A stretch of DNA of 9,407 nucleotides from Pseudomonadota bacterium. Its GTDB lineage: Bacteria > Myxococcota_A > Polyangia > Polyangiales > Polyangiaceae. The stretch is from assembly GCA_003242355.1 (NCBI GenBank), contig QGUH01000077.1, positions 1 to 9,407 of the forward strand, written 5' to 3'. Positions 6,229 through 9,407 of the stretch are shown one piece after another (position 1 is the stretch's first letter; every line of letters begins with the position of its first letter). A program made the translations under genes and the position numbers. Below the pieces are notes generated by a model, which saw nothing but the letters and a program-made list of their open reading frames with translations, had not been told where the DNA came from and did no database searches.

Positions 6229-6589
6229 GTCTCGATGCCATGCCGCTCGTACCGTCGTGTCAATGAGCAATAGTTCGATGTGTTGCTGACGCTCCTAGGC
6301 GCACCGGGCCTTCCGATCGGGGTGGCATTAAGAAGTCGGAGCGTTCCAAGACGGCCATGCTCGTCGCGACAAGCGTTCACTTCCTCGGACCGCCGGCCGC
6401 GGTTCTTCGAGACGGCTCCCAGGCTCCCATGGGCCGGCTGTTGCCGCCCGATTCTCGGGCTGGCCCCGGAGCTCGTCGTTACATTAGGCTCTCAACGGCC
6501 CACCGGTGCCTTTTCTCCGGTCTCCGGCTGTCTCCAATGACGGGGCTTTACCATCCGAAGGAACATTCTCGTGGAGAACAGGAGGTCAC
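6229..6589. other. Divergent intergenic region, no gene seen
   Basis: This 361-bp gap separates two divergently transcribed genes and must hold promoters for at least the rightward one. Frames of 60-85 codons cross it on both strands, but their peptides are Arg/Pro/Ser-rich, lack ribosome binding sites and show no recognisable fold, so I leave them out. I could not pick a convincing -35/-10 pair or a sigma54-type element by eye. Confidence 0.5.
6580..6585 (+). promoter_or_regulatory. Strong Shine-Dalgarno for the CheD/CNF-like gene
   Basis: AGGAGG sits four bases before ATG 6590. It fixes the start of the 173-residue protein against the longer upstream-open frame beginning at 6506, and is the strongest ribosome binding site in the window. 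Confidence 0.85.
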
Positions 6590-7111
6590 ATGATCACGCG
6601 ACTTGCAAGGCCCATTCGAGTAAGCGGCACGAACATCGTATTGACAGAAGAATATGTCGGCTCGGCAACGCACGGCATTTGTTACCCCAGCGTGAGCTCG
6701 TGCATCACGATCACGGGTCAAGCGGCCGGCGGTTTGGTGGGCGCACATATTTCGTGTCTCACCCACCCCGACGTAACCAAGAGGGCGCTGGCCGCCATGA
6801 AGACCGCCGGCGGAGCGAGTTGCCTCAACTTCTACGTCGTAGGCGCGATAACCAAATTCAAAGCGGGCACCCGAGACGAGAGCCTCAAAACACGCAAGAA
6901 GATCCGGGACCAAATCCGAGAGTCAATCAACCCCAACGCAACGGTCTGGTTCTATGACACTACACCGAGAGATGCTCATATTTTTGCCGAACGCGTCGGT
7001 GCGAGAGTGGGATTCTACTTGGTCTCGACCCCTGCGATTCTGGTGACCCTCACCTACCCCAAGCTCGACAAACGCGAGGCGATACCGAGCACTCACTTCG
7101 TAGTGCGTTGA
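6590..7111 (+). CDS. Putative CheD/CNF1/BLF1-like glutamine deamidase
   Basis: This encodes 173 residues behind a perfect AGGAGG. Seen directly: a strand-like SSCITITG with C38, followed 15 residues later by H53 in GGLVGAHISC. A Cys at the start of a strand and a His on the next strand (GSC...GGxxHxxL) is the signature of the CheD superfamily. That superfamily includes the chemoreceptor deamidase CheD and the toxins CNF1 (C866/H881, also 15 apart) and BLF1. The remainder (LNFYVVGAI strand, RKKIRDQIRES helix, VWFYDT strand, VGARVGFYLVS then ILVTLTYP) follows the expected alternation, and the length fits a stand-alone CheD-sized domain. The usual Thr six residues before the Cys is replaced by Tyr (Y32). 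No signal peptide. Base composition is less GC-rich than the neighbours, which hints at transfer. No chemotaxis genes are nearby, so an effector or signalling role is open. The assignment is from motif only. Confidence 0.55.
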   Translation: MITRLARPIRVSGTNIVLTEEYVGSATHGICYPSVSSCITITGQAAGGLVGAHISCLTHPDVTKRALAAMKTAGGASCLNFYVVGAITKFKAGTRDESLKTRKKIRDQIRESINPNATVWFYDTTPRDAHIFAERVGARVGFYLVSTPAILVTLTYPKLDKREAIPSTHFVVR

Positions 7112-7245
7112 CTTGCCCGCATCTCGTTCTGCAAGGCCGTTACGCCGCGCAGTGCGTCCAGAATGCGGGTTGGTTCGATTGATCGGCCTTCTGGGCTCGT
7201 TTCGCACGGCCATATCGTGTCCCTCTACCCGCCAAGGCAGAAGTT

Positions 7246-7479
7246 GTGGAAGCCCCCGACGACTCGACAAGTGGGAAAAGAATCCAGGTCCCGTCCCCAA
7301 CGGAACTAGGGTATTTTGATCGAGCCATCTTGCGATTGGGCGACCAGAACCGCATAACTGTGACGTTTCCGGGGCGCATACCGCTCGCGGGTGTGTCTTT
7401 CATCACGTTTGAAGTTCTGTGCGCGATCTACAACAGCATGACCCCGAAGCCGCATCCTAGTGCACCGCTCATGAGGTGA
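7246..7479 (+). CDS. Small hypothetical ORF truncated at its 3' end by a MITE-like element
   Basis: This encodes 77 residues from GTG 7246, with a weak AAGG upstream; the frame is open from 7183, so a longer product with an unusual start is possible. The middle reads like a folded domain (YFDRAILRLGDQNRITVTF then PLAGVSFITFEVLCAIYNSM). The last seven residues, PSAPLMR, and the TGA at 7477-7479 come from the left inverted repeat of the element starting at 7457. The original gene probably continued and lost its C-terminus when the element inserted. It lies 134 bases downstream of the CheD/CNF-like gene in the same direction and may have been co-transcribed. The opposite strand also has an open frame here (7406 to 7140), which lowers certainty. 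Family not recognised. Confidence 0.4.
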   Translation: MEAPDDSTSGKRIQVPSPTELGYFDRAILRLGDQNRITVTFPGRIPLAGVSFITFEVLCAIYNSMTPKPHPSAPLMR

Positions 7480-7565
7480 GGTCAATTCCCCGAACGCAGG
7501 TTCCAGCCTATCCTGCTGCAATCGCCCCCGGAAACGTTGTTCGCATCTGATTAGCGGTGCACTAG
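7457..7565. mobile_element. MITE-like element 1 (TA-flanked, inverted ends)
   Basis: The left end CTAGTGCACCGCTCATGA (7457-7474) matches the reverse complement of the right end TGATTAGCGGTGCACTAG (7548-7565) at 16 of 18 positions. The element is ~109 bp, has no coding capacity, and has TA (within CTAG) at both edges. That suits elements mobilised by a TA- or CTAG-targeting transposase such as IS630/Tc1 or IS5-group. No transposase is in the window. It shares its right CTAG with element 2. Confidence 0.6.
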
Positions 7566-7577
7566 TGCACCGCTAAT
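7550..7577. repeat. 28-bp perfect palindrome at the junction of the two elements
   Basis: The half-site ATTAGCGGTGCACT is followed immediately by its exact reverse complement, centred on ACTAGT at 7561-7566. It is formed by the right end of element 1 meeting the left end of element 2 over one shared TA/CTAG. Confidence 0.95.
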
Positions 7578-7697
7578 GAATTAGCGTGAACTTTTCGACG
7601 GTCAGCACATGCACGGGCACGTGCATCGGGGCCCGCCGAAGCCATCAGTCGACGCTACCGCCGAACGCTTGCGCGTACCTCATTAGCGGTGCACTAG
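7562..7697. mobile_element. MITE-like element 2 (perfect 18-bp inverted ends)
   Basis: CTAGTGCACCGCTAATGA (7562-7579) and TCATTAGCGGTGCACTAG (7680-7697) are exact reverse complements bounding 136 bp with no gene. Inside, ATGCAC-GGGCAC-GTGCAT (7609-7626) forms a further hairpin. The outermost ends of the pair (7457 and 7697) match each other over 21 positions with one difference, so the whole 241 bp may be one larger element with an internal palindrome rather than two elements side by side. Confidence 0.65.
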
Positions 7698-7785
7698 TTA
7701 GTATGGGAACACGACCTATCGTGCGAGAGCCGAGGCCCTGGCTTGCGTGGAGGTCCTCCCTCGGCGAGGTCCGTTGAAGCAACCA

Positions 7786-9129
7786 TTAATGCAACGTATG
7801 CCACTGCCCGTCGTGGTGAATCCGCGGGACGTCCGTCTCGCTCGGCGTCGGCGCGGGCGGCAGTGCCGGGTCCTGGGGTGAGCGAGCGAGGACGATGTGG
7901 ACGCGTTCGCCGTGGGCGCGGGCGCGGGCGCGGAGTTGGCGCATTTGGTCTTCGCGGGCTTCTTCGCGGGCCCAGCGGGCGAGGGTGGCGCGCATGCGGG
8001 CGCGGCGTTTGCGCCAGCCGAGGACGAAGAGACCGAGGATGCCGGTCCAGATGACGGTGCCGCTGAAGAGGACGGGCCAGAAGGTGTAGCGCTTGGCGAC
8101 GTCGCGGCGCCATTCGTGCTCGAGCTCTTCGAGGTTGATGCCGTAGGAGCCGAGGAGGGAGGCGCGGAAGTCGTTGCCGTCGCGCAGGCGCTGGACGAGC
8201 ACGTGGAAGCGGTGGTGCTCGCGATCGCGGATGAGGAAGCGAACGACGTCGACGGCTTGCGCGTAGGCGACGGAGACGCGGCTTTCTTTGGCGGGGAAGC
8301 TGCGCTCGATGCGCGCGAGCGGCAGGAGCGTGCCGGCGACGGTGGCGGTCCAGAGCGTTTGGAGGCGCTCGAACGAGGTTTCGCCGGACGCGAGCACCGC
8401 GAAGCCTTCGTTGAACCAGCGCGGGACGGGCGCGCCGCGCACGGCCTCGTGGAGCGCGACGTGCGCGATCTCGTGGCGGAAGGTCTGCACGAGATCGTGC
8501 CGATCGTTGGGGTGCACGGGCGCGAGCGTGAGGAGGACGAGGCCGAGATCGGAGTAGGCGACGCCGGAGGCGTACTCGGGGAACGGCGCCTCGGGAGGAG
8601 CGAAGGTCGCCATCTCACCGGGCGTCCGGGCGATGTCGACGCGCACGCCGGAGAGCGGGGGAACGCCGAGCCGCTCGCTGAGCTCCCGGCGGATGACCGT
8701 GGACTCCTCGATCAGCGGCTGGATGCGCTCGCGGACCGACGGGTGATAGTAGAAGCGGATCCAGCCGCCGTCGAAGACGTTGAAGCCGGAGGGCGGCGGG
8801 GGCAGCGAAATCCGCGTGCCGGAGAGGCGGGGCGCGTCTCCGGGGGCTGCGGCGGGCTCGGTGGGTGACGCCTCGGCGTCCTCTGCGGGCGCGGTCGTCG
8901 TTCCGCCGGCAGAGAGCGCCTTCACGGGCGTGTCGGACTCCAACGCGGCAAAGCTCGGGTCGGCCTCCAACACCGCTGCGTTCGGGTCGGCGTTCGACCC
9001 GACGACGCTCGAGTCGAGCTCGAGCGCGGCTGCGCTCGGCATCGCGAACGACAGCGTGAACAGCAGGGACGCGAGCCCGAAGCGTCGGAATGCAAAGAGC
9101 GCACGGCGGACCACACGCCAGGGCTGCAT
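7786..9129 (-). CDS. Membrane-anchored HExxH metallopeptidase (Peptidase MA-like)
   Basis: This encodes 447 residues. ATG 9129 follows a GAGG about four bases upstream. The N-terminus has basic residues and then a hydrophobic segment ending in Ala-Xaa-Ala (about 18-35), a probable signal peptide or signal anchor. An acidic Ala/Pro-rich linker (about 36-115) leads to a gluzincin-type catalytic domain. RHEIAH (218-223) supplies two zinc-binding His and the catalytic Glu; PRWFNEGFAVLASGE (236-250) supplies the third ligand, E241. This layout is that of the Peptidase MA family. A hydrophobic segment at about 350-371 is followed by an Arg-rich stretch (372-409) and a polar tail, so the catalytic domain is expected outside the inner membrane with the tail in the cytoplasm. 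All catalytic residues are present; the substrate is unknown. It appears monocistronic. Confidence 0.9.
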   Translation of the reverse strand: MQPWRVVRRALFAFRRFGLASLLFTLSFAMPSAAALELDSSVVGSNADPNAAVLEADPSFAALESDTPVKALSAGGTTTAPAEDAEASPTEPAAAPGDAPRLSGTRISLPPPPSGFNVFDGGWIRFYYHPSVRERIQPLIEESTVIRRELSERLGVPPLSGVRVDIARTPGEMATFAPPEAPFPEYASGVAYSDLGLVLLTLAPVHPNDRHDLVQTFRHEIAHVALHEAVRGAPVPRWFNEGFAVLASGETSFERLQTLWTATVAGTLLPLARIERSFPAKESRVSVAYAQAVDVVRFLIRDREHHRFHVLVQRLRDGNDFRASLLGSYGINLEELEHEWRRDVAKRYTFWPVLFSGTVIWTGILGLFVLGWRKRRARMRATLARWAREEAREDQMRQLRARARAHGERVHIVLARSPQDPALPPAPTPSETDVPRIHHDGQWHTLH

Positions 9130-9192
9130 CGCCTCAAACTATGGACCGATTCGGGCGCTTTCGCCTCCCGCCCAATCGGGCATCTCACGCCT

Positions 9193-9390
9193 AGCGGAGC
9201 AGCCAGGCGCGCGGGGGAACCAACACCGGCGACGCCTGCCGCCGAGCGGAGCCAGGCGCGCGGGGCAACCAACACCGGCGACGCCTGCCGCCGAGCGGAG
9301 CCGGGCGGTGCGACCCAACACCGGGCGACGCCCACCACTAGCGGAGACCCCAGCCCACGAGGGCGGCACAACCACGACACCGACCACCGC
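9193..9390. repeat. Decaying ~50-bp tandem repeat upstream of the peptidase gene
   Basis: Copies begin at AGCGGAG near 9193, 9245, 9294 and 9340 (steps 52, 49, 46). They share AGCGGAG, CCAGGCGCGCGGG, CAACACCGG and GACGCCTGCCGCC; the first two are nearly identical and the third and fourth progressively diverge. The steps are not constant in frame. Repeat-derived frames on both strands give Gly/Ala/Arg-rich peptides with no family resemblance, so I treat 9130-9407 as non-coding. The peptidase promoter would lie between this repeat and 9129. The repeat may continue past the right edge. Confidence 0.8.
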
Positions 9391-9407
9391 CCACGGCCCG
9401 CCAGACC

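Noticed and set aside
7140..7406. Minus-strand 88-codon frame opposite the truncated small ORF
   Set aside because: It has a polar, irregular peptide with no ribosome binding site; the plus frame has better hydrophobic periodicity. Not excluded with certainty.
7550..7577. Integron attC or phage att site
   Set aside because: There are no GTTRRRY/RYYYAAC ends and no integrase nearby; the TA-flanked inverted ends fit a MITE-like element better.
7897..8868. Plus-strand 323-codon frame opposite the peptidase
   Set aside because: It is a Gly/Ala/Glu-rich antisense shadow; the minus frame has the complete HExxH plus E site, signal peptide and membrane segment.

Overview
The window is GC-rich DNA (roughly two thirds G+C). 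Genes lie on both strands and are separated by long, repeat-filled non-coding stretches. A secreted-type VWA protein, an ECF sigma factor with a cysteine-rich tail, an anchored HExxH peptidase and many unrecognised proteins together suggest a myxobacterium-like deltaproteobacterial lineage (Myxococcota, Polyangia type). That is inference from style and gene content; no marker gene is present.

Left part (1-3.7 kb): a VWA-domain gene (+) that enters from the left edge ends 12 bases from the stop of a convergent ECF sigma factor (-). The sigma factor carries a CxC motif in its linker and a Cys-rich C-terminal tail, as in the metal-sensing CorE type. Upstream of it is a degraded gene. Next is a ~560-residue protein (-) of unknown function with near-duplicate four-cysteine zinc ribbons at both extreme ends.

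Centre (3.7-5.05 kb): about 1.3 kb with no convincing intact gene. It holds a 73-bp tandem repeat, a 23-bp-spaced repeat and two blocks of a regular array. In each block a 13-bp palindrome recurs every 41-43 bp, seven positions per block. The 28-30 bp spacers carry a second family of inverted repeats, and each block is roughly mirror-symmetric. The blocks align unit for unit but have different, internally homogenised palindrome sequences. This is the most unusual structure here.

Right-centre (5.05-7.7 kb): a frameshifted four-helix membrane protein gene (-); a helical protein of unknown function (-); a 361-bp divergent intergenic region; a 173-residue protein (+) with a CheD/CNF-like Cys-His deamidase signature behind a strong ribosome binding site; and a small downstream ORF (+) whose 3' end is supplied by a MITE-like element. 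Two such elements abut at a 28-bp perfect palindrome.

Right end (7.8-9.4 kb): a signal-peptide-bearing, membrane-anchored HExxH metallopeptidase (-), then a decaying ~50-bp tandem repeat running towards the edge. No rRNA, tRNA, transposase, integrase, Cas gene or convincing intrinsic terminator was seen. The genes do not form an obvious pathway. The window reads as an accessory region with repeats, eroding genes and possible effector-type genes.
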